Of a stretch of DNA of 33,846 nt, positions 6,899 through 13,608 are shown piece after piece. The stretch is from CAZMUN01 sp964569815 (lineage in GTDB: Archaea; Iainarchaeota; Iainarchaeia; Iainarchaeales; GCA-2688035): the NCBI GenBank assembly GCA_964569815.1, contig CAZMUN010000009.1, positions 1-33,846 of the forward strand. Reading direction: 5' to 3'. Under the pieces are notes generated by a model, which was not told the origin of the DNA, ran no database searches, and saw only the letters and a program-made list of their open reading frames with translations. The stretch's first letter is position 1, and each line of letters begins with the position of its first letter. A program made the translations under genes and the position numbers.

Positions 6899-7986
6899 TT
6901 TCCCCCCTTAAGGCCTTTTCTTTTCAGGTATTCTTTTACTTGCTCTACAGTTAGCTTGCCATAGTGGAAAATGCTTGCACCAAGCACTGCGCTTGCTTTC
7001 CCTTCAACCAAAACACGGTACATGTCTTCAAGGCTTCCTGCTCCGCCAGATGCAATTACTGGGACTGCAACAGCTTCGCTCACCGCCCTGGTCAGGCTTA
7101 AGTCAAAGCCCTTTTTTGTTCCATCTCTGTTGATTGAAGTGAGCAGGATGCTACCTGCGCCAAGGGATTCAACCTTTTTTGCCCACTTGACTGCATCCAA
7201 GCCAGTGTCTTCTGTGCCTGCTTTTACGAACACATTCCAGCTTTTTCCAACTTTTTGTGCATCGATTGCTGACACAACTGCTTGCTTGCCAAGTTTTTGC
7301 GAAAGCTGGCTTATCAACTGCGGGTTTTCCACTGCGGCGGTGTTTACGCCAACTTTAGCTGCCCCTGCTGCTATTATTGCTTCAGCTTCTGCAACGCTTC
7401 TTATGCCGCCACCAACTACCAGTGGAACACTGCATGCAGTCGCCATCTTTTGCACTGCACCAACCCCTGTTTTTCTTCCTTCAACCGTTGCGTTGATGTC
7501 TAGAACAACGATTTCGTCCGCTCCTTGTGCACAGTACCTTTTCACTTGTTCAACCGGGTTTCCTACGGCTTTCACCTCCTTGAAGTTTATTCCTTTTACT
7601 AATTCAGTCTTTCCGCTGCTTAGATTGCAGTCTAAGCAGGGAATCACTTTCTTTTCTTCTTCCATTTCAATCACCTCCTGGAAGAAACAGTTTTTCTTGC
7701 CCAAGTGACAGGCATTGCCTTTCTGTTTTACCATAAAAAGCAATGTGTCAGCATCACAGTCTGTAAGAACCTTAACAAGCTTCTGAGTGTTTCCGCTCGT
7801 TGCTCCTTTTCTCCAGAGTTTTTTTCGGCTTCTGCTGTAGTACCAGCCCTGCCTTTTTTTGAGCGCTCTCTCTAGAGACTTTTTGGAGGAGTAAGCGAGC
7901 ATCAGCACTTCCCTGCTTTCCAAGTCCTGAACAATGGTTGGAACAAGGTTTTTGCACTTTTTCCAATCAACTTTTCCGCTTTTCAT
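6892..7986 (-). CDS. hisIF: HisI-HisF fusion (PRA-CH / imidazole glycerol phosphate synthase subunit)
   Basis: A 364-residue fusion of two histidine enzymes. Residues 1-102 are HisI, phosphoribosyl-AMP cyclohydrolase (step 3), with metal motif DCDAD at 76-80, Cys93 in NACHLG, Cys100 in NCFF, and KGATSGNTQ. Residues 113-364 are HisF, the cyclase barrel of step 5, with Asp119 in VIPCLDCN and Asp242 in SAIDAQK. Both are catalytic positions in the family, and both phosphate-binding Gly loops are present. The ATG at 7986 has GGGAGGCGA upstream; the GTG at 8022 is rejected. The gene overlaps hisGE by 20 bases. HisI is normally fused to HisE, so this pairing is unusual. The HisH glutaminase that normally supplies ammonia to HisF is not in the window. 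Confidence 0.92.
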   Translation of the reverse strand: MKSGKVDWKKCKNLVPTIVQDLESREVLMLAYSSKKSLERALKKRQGWYYSRSRKKLWRKGATSGNTQKLVKVLTDCDADTLLFMVKQKGNACHLGKKNCFFQEVIEMEEEKKVIPCLDCNLSSGKTELVKGINFKEVKAVGNPVEQVKRYCAQGADEIVVLDINATVEGRKTGVGAVQKMATACSVPLVVGGGIRSVAEAEAIIAAGAAKVGVNTAAVENPQLISQLSQKLGKQAVVSAIDAQKVGKSWNVFVKAGTEDTGLDAVKWAKKVESLGAGSILLTSINRDGTKKGFDLSLTRAVSEAVAVPVIASGGAGSLEDMYRVLVEGKASAVLGASIFHYGKLTVEQVKEYLKRKGLKGGKC

Positions 7987-8839
7987 TGTTTCGCCTCCCA
8001 AGCTCGTTCCAAATCTCTTCAAACGAAACCCCTTTTTTTACCAGCATTGCTGTCAGGAAGTAAAGGAGATCGCTTGCCTCCCACACAACTTTTGCTCTCC
8101 TGCTGCCAAAAAAAGCGTTTACAAGCTCAAAGCATTCTTCGTTCAGTTTCCTTGCAAGAAGTTCCCTGTCTTCGAAAAGCTTTTTTGTGTAAGACTCTGC
8201 AACAGTGCTTTTCTCCCTTTTTTTGAGCTCTGAGTAAAGTGCGTTCAAATCAAACAAATTGCTTTTTTTGGTTTCTCCAATTAATACTAAGTCGCTTTCA
8301 AACACCTTTTCCTCAACTTCAAGGCCCTGTTTTTTGAACGATTTCCCGCTGCACACTATTTCAATGCATTTGTCTGCAAGGCCGTCGCTTACAGCAAGCT
8401 CTGTGTTGCCGTTTACTTCAATGGTTTCGATTCTTATGCCGTCTCTTCTGAATTTTTCCAAAAAGTTTTCACTTATTCGCCTGTATTTCCTGTTTACTGC
8501 GACAATGTTTTTTTCCCGCCATTTTTTGCCAGGTTTTGACAAAAGGCAAAGGCAGGGCTTTTCAAACATGAACAGTTGGTCCTGCCATTCAAAGCATTGG
8601 ATTACTGAGAGCCTGCTCTGGTTTTCCATACGGTATTCTTGAAACAGGTCTCTTCCCGTTATTCCAAAAACTGGTTCCCCCTCGAAGGAAAAACGCTCCA
8701 CCAAGAACGGAATGTCTTCTCCCCTGAATTCAAGGGCCTTTATGCCTTTTCCTAAAAACCCTGCCTTTTGCAAAGCCTCTAATGATTTCTCTTTAAGTCC
8801 ACTATTTTTTGGCAAAAGCACCTTGATGAAGTGAATCAC
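7967..8839 (-). CDS. hisGE: HisG-HisE fusion (ATP phosphoribosyltransferase / PRA-PH)
   Basis: This 290-residue protein is the length of long-form HisG but is built differently. Residues 1-192 are catalytic HisG (step 1, ATP plus PRPP): VLLPKNSGL, PVFGITGRDL, TIEVNGNTELAV, and the PRPP loop IEIVCSGKSFKKQGLEV near 159-175. Residues 199-282 are HisE, a MazG-like pyrophosphohydrolase (step 2), with LYSELKKRE, SYTKKLF, the EE pair in KLNEECFEL and ASDLLYFL. The C-terminal ACT-like regulatory domain of long HisG is absent, and no HisZ is present, so the usual histidine feedback route is missing. The GTG start at 8839 lacks a good ribosome site and follows an in-frame stop by four codons; see the leader ORF at 8802-8870. 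Confidence 0.9.
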   Translation of the reverse strand: MIHFIKVLLPKNSGLKEKSLEALQKAGFLGKGIKALEFRGEDIPFLVERFSFEGEPVFGITGRDLFQEYRMENQSRLSVIQCFEWQDQLFMFEKPCLCLLSKPGKKWREKNIVAVNRKYRRISENFLEKFRRDGIRIETIEVNGNTELAVSDGLADKCIEIVCSGKSFKKQGLEVEEKVFESDLVLIGETKKSNLFDLNALYSELKKREKSTVAESYTKKLFEDRELLARKLNEECFELVNAFFGSRRAKVVWEASDLLYFLTAMLVKKGVSFEEIWNELGRRNNEKRKS

Positions 8840-8870
8840 TTTCCATGCTTACGCCTGTTTTAGAATTCAT
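8802..8870 (-). other. 22-codon leader ORF overlapping the hisG start (or 5' frameshift)
   Basis: The best ribosome binding site in front of the histidine operon is GGAGGTGA at 8877-8884. It sits six bases before an ATG at 8870. That ATG reads MNSKTGVSMESDSLHQGAFAKK and stops inside hisG, in another frame. Two readings fit: a real leader peptide that controls hisGE translation, or a one-base frameshift in the true hisG 5' end. Loss of one A from the AAA at 8840-8842 would join MNSKTGVSME to VIHFIKVLLPKN. Confidence 0.45.
8829..8841. promoter_or_regulatory. Palindrome AAGTGANTCACTT at the hisGE start
   Basis: A perfect 13-base palindrome with a one-base centre spans the hisGE GTG codon. A near copy (one changed base) occurs at 9331-9343, upstream of the divergent RelA/SpoT-like gene. 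Two sites in one divergent region could be operators, but chance is not excluded. Confidence 0.25.
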
Positions 8871-8923
8871 CTTTTTTCACCTCCAAATTCAGTGATGAAC
8901 TAAACCACTGTCAAAACTAGCTT

Positions 8924-9032
8924 GTTTTGCGAAGCAAAACGTTCTTTTCGCAAACCTTTTCTTTCCTTGCGAACCTAACAGGTTCGCGAGGCCTCGGAAA
9001 CCATTTGCTTTCCTTTGGCTAAGAAAAGGTTT
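8924..9032 (-). repeat. tRNA-associated hairpin repeat, enlarged copy 3' of tRNA-His
   Basis: The copy begins three bases beyond the tRNA-His 3' end. The minus strand reads AAACCTTTTCTT ... AAGAAAAGGTTT, spacer GCGAAAAGAACG, then hairpin GTTTTGC/GCAAAAC. Unlike the other copies, hairpin 1 has about 55 extra bases in its loop, which themselves contain two hairpins: GGAAA/TTTCC and GCGAACC/GGTTCGC. The spacer is identical over 12 bases to the copy in the tRNA-Met intron. It fills most of the space between tRNA-His and hisGE. Confidence 0.75.
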
Positions 9033-9034
9033 AG

Positions 9035-9170
9035 GGCCGCGGCCGAGATTTGAACTCGGGCCAGGAGATATCTGCCTCCGCTGCAAAGCAGCGGTTCTTT
9101 TCCCCGGGCTTTTCTTTCCAAGAAAAGGCCGTCCACAGTCTCCTATGCTAACCACTACACTACCGCAGCC
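9035..9170 (-). tRNA. tRNA-His (GUG), with a ~63-nt intron and encoded G-1
   Basis: The minus strand starts with the extra G-1 typical of tRNA-His, pairing with discriminator C73. Acceptor GCTGCGG/CCGCGGC, D arm GTGT/GCAT, anticodon stem GGAGA/TCTCC with loop CTGTGGA (anticodon GTG), T arm CCGAG/CTCGG. Splicing after position 37 gives 73 bases including G-1. The intron holds a copy of the two-hairpin repeat. The gene lies directly upstream of hisGE-hisIF-hisA-hisS on the same strand. No TATA box is visible at the usual distance; the nearest A/T-rich candidate is about 75 bases upstream. Confidence 0.92.
9078..9130 (-). repeat. tRNA-associated two-hairpin repeat, copy in tRNA-His intron
   Basis: On the minus strand: hairpin CTTTTCTT/AAGAAAAG, spacer containing GGGGAAAAGAACCG, then hairpin CCGCTGC/GCAGCGG. 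The order and the GAAAAGAAC core match the copies at 1459-1520 and 8924-9032, while the stems have changed with compensating bases. Confidence 0.6.
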
Positions 9171-9468
9171 ATTGCCGAGCAGCCGGCAGAGCTGAGTGCC
9201 ATCTTCGGCTCTTGGGAGCATTGATGCCACGAGCTCGCCTTCGGCTCGCTTTAATGAACTATTTTTTGAAGCAGGGGAATTAAAATCGTTTCTGTTTTGA
9301 TAGCTAGACAAGTCGCGAGAATTAGTTGTGAAGTAAATCACTTTTATGAAGTCGCTCACTGTCCATTGCTATCACTAAACATTATGTATACGACTGTTTA
9401 AAAAGCTTGCTGCTTTTTTTTTGTTTCTACAATTAGGCTTTTATTCACTTTAGGGGGCTTTTATTCTT
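9171..9468. other. Intergenic region between tRNA-His and the RelA/SpoT-like gene
   Basis: No gene is supported here. Bases 9171-9245 are clearly GC-richer than the surroundings and fold well: on the plus strand GAGCTGA pairs with TCGGCTC, and CGAGC with GCTCG, ending in T6 at 9254-9259. This may be a 5' leader of tRNA-His or a small RNA. Bases 9331-9343 hold a near copy of the palindrome at the hisGE start. T9 at about 9412-9420 precedes the RelA/SpoT-like gene. An open frame crossing this region also crosses the tRNA and is not believed. Confidence 0.4.
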
Positions 9469-10932
9469 ATGCAGAACGCTTTTTGCAGCCTTGATTCTTT
9501 TTGCAGTGCAGGCTGTTCTTACAAAGACTGCTTTAAGATGCTGGTCCAGTTTGTCAAAAACAATCATGGCAGTGCAGACAAAAGGCTTTTGGAAAAGGCT
9601 TTCTTTTTGTCAAAGGAAGCGCATGAGGGCCAGCTTAGGGCAAGCAAAAGGCCTTACTTTATTCACCCTTTGGAGACAGCACTAATTCTTGCGGAAATGG
9701 GTTTGAGCAGCAAGGTTGTTGCAGCAGGGCTTTTGCATGATGTTTTGGAGGACACCAAGGTAACAAAAGCCCGTTTTAAGAAAGATTTTGGGAAAGAGGT
9801 TTTTTCTTTGGTTGACGGCGTAACCAAGTTCAGGATGCTTGCAAGCGAAAGCAAGCAGCAGAGCAACGTAAAAAGCCTGCATAACCTTCTTTTTGCCACA
9901 ACCAAGGACCCTCGCGTTATTCTGATAAAGCTGGCTGACAAGCTCCACAACCTTAGGACAATCCAGTACCTGAAGCCAAAGGACAGGAAAAGGATTGCTT
10001 CGGAGGCTTTGGCGATATATGTCCCGATTGCCCACAAAATCGGCTTGATGCAGCTTGCCTCTGAGTTGGAGGACCTGGCTTTTAGGCATGCAAAGCCTGA
10101 AACATTTAAAAGGTTTGAGTCAAGGCTCAACGCTTTGGAAAAGGAAACGCTTCACAACATCGACCTCATGGTTCCTGTTTTGAGGAAAAAGCTTCCAAAG
10201 GCCGAATTCTACAAGCAGAGGAGAAGCGTTTACAGCATTTACAGCAAAATGCAGAACACTGGAAAGGTTTTGGACGAATTGCATGACACCGTTATTTTGA
10301 ACATCTTGGTTGCGACGGAAGAGTCCTGCTACTGTGCGTTGGGCATAGTGCACGGGCTTTTCCCGCCCTTGCCAAACAAGGTCAAGGACTTTATCGCTTC
10401 GCCAAAGCCAAGCTTTTATCGCGTGCTTCAGACAACTGTTTTTGGTCCAAAGGAAAACCCTGTTAAGATAAGGATTGCAACAAGGGAAATGGATTCCTTG
10501 AACAGGCATGGCGTTGTTGCATACAGGAAACTTTTTGGAAAAAGGCTTTCCAAATACATGAGGCAGAATCTTTCAAAGCTTGGCTTGCTTTTGGGAAATG
10601 GCAAAAACAGGTCCGGGTTTTTTGATGCCCTGAAAGCCGATTTTTTGACAAGGCCTGTTTATGTTTTCAACTCCAGGGGAAAACTTGTCGAGCTTCCCAA
10701 AGGAAGCACTATCCTGGATTTTGCCTTTGCTATCGAAAAAACCAGGGCTTTGCATGTTTCAAAGGCAAGAGTCAATGGAAAGGATGCAGAGCTTGGAAGA
10801 AGGCTTGACTTTGGCAACATCGTGGACCTTGATTTCAGGAAAAAAAGGCTTGTTAAAAAAAGCTGGCTGAACAAGGCCAAAACCTTTCTTGCAAGGCAAG
10901 CCATCTTAAAAGCCCTGAAAAAGAAGCATTAA
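9469..10932 (+). CDS. RelA/SpoT homologue: intact hydrolase, degenerate synthetase, TGS domain
   Basis: A 487-residue RSH protein, a family that makes and breaks (p)ppGpp in bacteria and is rare in archaea. The N-terminal HD hydrolase keeps all key residues with the correct spacing: His66 (FIHP), His90-Asp91 and Glu94-Asp95 (LLHDVLEDT), and Asp157 (KLADKLHN). The synthetase region (about 235-360) aligns throughout but has lost key residues: GRPKH becomes KQRRS, GYQS-x-HT becomes FYRVLQT, and EIQIRT becomes KIRIAT, removing the catalytic Glu. A TGS domain follows (about 410-470), without ACT. It is probably a SpoT-like hydrolase. The ATG at 9469 has AGGGGG upstream at a long distance; the ATG at 9538 is an alternative. 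The next gene begins 31 bases downstream. Confidence 0.88.
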   Translation: MQNAFCSLDSFCSAGCSYKDCFKMLVQFVKNNHGSADKRLLEKAFFLSKEAHEGQLRASKRPYFIHPLETALILAEMGLSSKVVAAGLLHDVLEDTKVTKARFKKDFGKEVFSLVDGVTKFRMLASESKQQSNVKSLHNLLFATTKDPRVILIKLADKLHNLRTIQYLKPKDRKRIASEALAIYVPIAHKIGLMQLASELEDLAFRHAKPETFKRFESRLNALEKETLHNIDLMVPVLRKKLPKAEFYKQRRSVYSIYSKMQNTGKVLDELHDTVILNILVATEESCYCALGIVHGLFPPLPNKVKDFIASPKPSFYRVLQTTVFGPKENPVKIRIATREMDSLNRHGVVAYRKLFGKRLSKYMRQNLSKLGLLLGNGKNRSGFFDALKADFLTRPVYVFNSRGKLVELPKGSTILDFAFAIEKTRALHVSKARVNGKDAELGRRLDFGNIVDLDFRKKRLVKKSWLNKAKTFLARQAILKALKKKH

Positions 10933-10963
10933 ATAATCCCTTGAACCTAATTATTTGGATAAC

Positions 10964-11419
10964 ATGCCAAGAAGAAGGCCAAAACCTGCAAAAAAAAGGC
11001 CTACGGCCATGCCTTCAAGGCCCCTTATAAGGCAAAGGCAGCCAAGGCCTGGCCAGAGGCGGCCCAGGCCTGAAACCCAAAGGCCTGCTTCAAAGCAGCC
11101 TTCAAAGCCAATGCCCTGGCAAGGCAGGCCAAAGCCTGAAACAAGGATTGGCTTTTTTGGCAAGCTGCTGAACGCAATAAGAAACATTTTCTACCCCAGA
11201 GAAAGGTTTCGGCAGGTCAAAAGGCAGCATGTTGGAACAGGTTTTGGAAAGGTTGCAATGGCTCGCATTGAAAACTGGCGCCGTGCCCCAAAAAACAGAA
11301 AGGAACGCGTTCAAAGGCTTAGGAACAGAACAAAGGGCCTTACCGCTGCAAAGGCAAGGCAGCATGCAAGGGGAGAAATTAAAGGCGTTCCAAAATACCC
11401 TGAAAAAAAGGCCGCTTAA
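10964..11419 (+). CDS. Basic Pro/Arg-rich protein, function unknown
   Basis: 151 residues from the ATG at 10964. Residues 1-60 are a low-complexity, probably disordered segment of repeated R/K-P and Q-R-P units. A more ordered basic part follows, with GFFGKLLNAIRNIF (amphipathic helix) and a C-terminal Arg/Lys-rich stretch ending KGVPKYPEKKAA. There is no signal peptide. The strong positive charge suggests nucleic acid or ribosome contact, but no family is recognised. It follows the RelA/SpoT-like gene by 31 bases and is probably co-transcribed. The repetitive codons (AAGGCC units) leave long open frames on the other strand, which are shadows. Confidence 0.6.
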   Translation: MPRRRPKPAKKRPTAMPSRPLIRQRQPRPGQRRPRPETQRPASKQPSKPMPWQGRPKPETRIGFFGKLLNAIRNIFYPRERFRQVKRQHVGTGFGKVAMARIENWRRAPKNRKERVQRLRNRTKGLTAAKARQHARGEIKGVPKYPEKKAA

Positions 11420-11420
11420 C

Positions 11421-12074
11421 CTATTGTACCATCTTTCTGACCTTGTCAGCAACATCCCTTTTTGCCAAAATCAATACCTTTTGCCCTACAACAACTTTGT
11501 CTTCAGGGCTTGGAATTATCAGGTTTTTTCCATGGTAAAGCGCAACAATTGCCGAGCCAGGAGGGTGCTCTATTTCCTTAATCATTTTTCCAGCAATCTT
11601 GCTTTTTTCCTTTATTTGGATCTCCATTATTTCAGCTTGGCCTCTGGAAATGAAAGCCAAATCCAAGACACCTGGCTTTGTGATAAGCTCTTCAATATAG
11701 CCTGCTGCAGCAGCCTCGGGGTGTATTACGATGTCAATTCCAAGCTTTTTCAAAACGGTTTCATCGTATTCCACTTTGGAAATTCTTGCAGCCACGGTCT
11801 TGGCTCCAAGCTCTTTCGCAAGCAGGCTTATGACCATGTTTGTTTCATCCTGGCCGGTTAAAGCCACAACAGCGTCAGCCTCTTTTACTCCAACCTTTTC
11901 CAAAACAGCGGTTTCCGTTCCATCGCCCTGAGTTGCAACGATATCAAGCTTGTGGCTTATTTTTTCGCAAACAGACGGGTCCTTGTCTATTACCACTGCG
12001 TCGTGCTCTTCATCAAGCAAAAGCTCGGTCAAATAGTAGCCAAGCTCTCCTGCGCCAATTATTATGATGTACAT
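11421..12074 (-). CDS. trkA: TrkA family potassium channel regulator
   Basis: A 217-residue cytoplasmic regulator of Trk/Ktr potassium uptake. It has an N-terminal RCK_N Rossmann domain starting IIIIGAGELGYYLTELL (GxGxxG dinucleotide motif) with the acidic VVIDKD after strand 2, then GDGTE and VVALTGQDETNM. A C-terminal RCK_C domain (about 145-217) binds the ligand. The length is that of a single-RCK TrkA or KtrA. It follows trkH by 43 bases on the same strand, so the channel and its regulator form one unit. Confidence 0.93.
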   Translation of the reverse strand: MYIIIIGAGELGYYLTELLLDEEHDAVVIDKDPSVCEKISHKLDIVATQGDGTETAVLEKVGVKEADAVVALTGQDETNMVISLLAKELGAKTVAARISKVEYDETVLKKLGIDIVIHPEAAAAGYIEELITKPGVLDLAFISRGQAEIMEIQIKEKSKIAGKMIKEIEHPPGSAIVALYHGKNLIIPSPEDKVVVGQKVLILAKRDVADKVRKMVQ

Positions 12075-12117
12075 TCCTGCTTCAACCTAATTAATTAAAC
12101 GATTGTCCTTTTTATTC

Positions 12118-13584
12118 CTACCTCTTTCTGCGAAAGCTGAGGGCAAAGCCAATGGTTGAAAGAATTGGAATTATTTCAAGCCTGCCAATCCACATGTTCA
12201 ATATAAGCATTACTTCAACAGAAACCGGCATTCCAGGCCGTGTTATGCCGGTGGAAATTCCGGAATTGCTTTGAGCGGAAACCACTTCAAACAAACTGTT
12301 TCCCAAATCATGGCCTGCCAAGGTCAAAACAAGGCTTCCCAAAACAATGAAAAAAGCGTAAAGCAAAATGAACTGGTTCACTTCCCTGATTTCAGACTGG
12401 CCTAGTTCTCTGCCTTCAAATTTTTTGCTGAAAAAGCTTTTCTCAGGCAAAACGCTTTCCTTAATGCGCCAAAAAACGCTTTTCAGAAAAATAACGAAAC
12501 GGCTTACCTTTATGCCGCCGGCAGTGCTTCCAGCTGACCCTCCAACAAACATCACCCCAATCAAAACAAGCTTTATGTAATCCTGCCAAGCCGAAATCTC
12601 TGTTACCGGAACCAAAAAGAAACCTCCGCATGTTAGGGCCGAAATTGCATGAAAGAAAGAATGCTCTATTCCCAAAGAATTGCTTCCATAAAAAAGAATC
12701 ATTTTTGGCAAAATAATTAAGCTTGAAAGCAAGCCAAGCAAAAGCAGCACCTTGAATTCAGCATCATGCCACAAAAGGCCCCAGTTCCTTTTCTTCAAAA
12801 CCAAATAGTGGGCCGAAAAAGAAACCGCGCCCAAAACCATTATTACCATAAGGCTGAAGTCAATTGCATAGTTATGCAGTCCAACCAAGCCCTGGCTTGA
12901 AACGTCCATTCCTGTTGTGCTGATTGCACTCATGCTGTAGTTTATTGACTCAAACACACTCATTCCCGACAGGTAAAGCATTATAACGCCCAAAAAGGTC
13001 AAGCCCAAATAAATGTTCCAAATATGGCGAATGCTGTTCTTCAAATTAGGCCTAAGCCTTTCCTCACGGCCTTCAGCAGTAATAAGCTTGCTTGCCTTGG
13101 AATAAGTCGTTAGAACGCCAACCAAAGCCAAGACAACTATGCCAACGCCGCCAATCCAGGACAAAAAGCTTCTCCAAAAAACAAGGCTTTTTGGCGCAGA
13201 GTCAAGCGTTGGCTTCATCAAACTCAAGCCAGTTGTAGTCAAAGCAGACATTACCTCAAAAAACGAGTCCAAAATAGACATGTTGTGAATCAAGTGCAAG
13301 GGCAACGAAGCCAAAAAACAGTAAACAAGCCAAAGAATGGAAGCGCTCAAAAAAGCGTGCTTTAACATCGTGTGCTCCTCTCCCTGAAAAAGGTTTTTAA
13401 CAGACAACCCAAGCAAGAAAGTCAGGACAGCACTAAAAAAGTAGATGCCCAAAACAGACAACGGCTCCTGGTAAAAAAGCCCAACCGCAATCGGAACTAT
13501 AAAGGTCAAAGCACTGTACTCCAAAATAAGGCCAACGTCCTTGAAAACAACCCTTAAATCAGACACTCCAAGCCTTATAAGCAT
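12118..13584 (-). CDS. trkH: TrkH family potassium uptake channel
   Basis: A 488-residue integral membrane protein with four repeats of the membrane-pore loop-membrane type. The four selectivity-filter segments are visible in order: TTTGLS (about 118), STTGMD (about 225), TCGGFF (about 320) and SNSGIS (about 440). It forms the potassium-translocating subunit working with the TrkA protein encoded next. The C-terminal end RRKR faces the cytoplasm. The gene starts 25 bases after the end of the racemase gene, on the same strand. Confidence 0.93.
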   Translation of the reverse strand: MLIRLGVSDLRVVFKDVGLILEYSALTFIVPIAVGLFYQEPLSVLGIYFFSAVLTFLLGLSVKNLFQGEEHTMLKHAFLSASILWLVYCFLASLPLHLIHNMSILDSFFEVMSALTTTGLSLMKPTLDSAPKSLVFWRSFLSWIGGVGIVVLALVGVLTTYSKASKLITAEGREERLRPNLKNSIRHIWNIYLGLTFLGVIMLYLSGMSVFESINYSMSAISTTGMDVSSQGLVGLHNYAIDFSLMVIMVLGAVSFSAHYLVLKKRNWGLLWHDAEFKVLLLLGLLSSLIILPKMILFYGSNSLGIEHSFFHAISALTCGGFFLVPVTEISAWQDYIKLVLIGVMFVGGSAGSTAGGIKVSRFVIFLKSVFWRIKESVLPEKSFFSKKFEGRELGQSEIREVNQFILLYAFFIVLGSLVLTLAGHDLGNSLFEVVSAQSNSGISTGITRPGMPVSVEVMLILNMWIGRLEIIPILSTIGFALSFRRKR

Positions 13585-13608
13585 AACAGCAAGAATAGTG
13601 CCAAAGTG

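Noticed and set aside
6971..7708. Plus-strand 245-codon frame
   Set aside because: It is antisense to the HisF domain; no motif or ribosome site supports it.
8889..9359. Minus-strand open frame of 156 codons across tRNA-His and its 3' repeat
   Set aside because: It crosses the whole tRNA gene and its composition is unlike a protein. Its first residues resemble the HisG start only because of the shared AAGTGATT-type palindrome.
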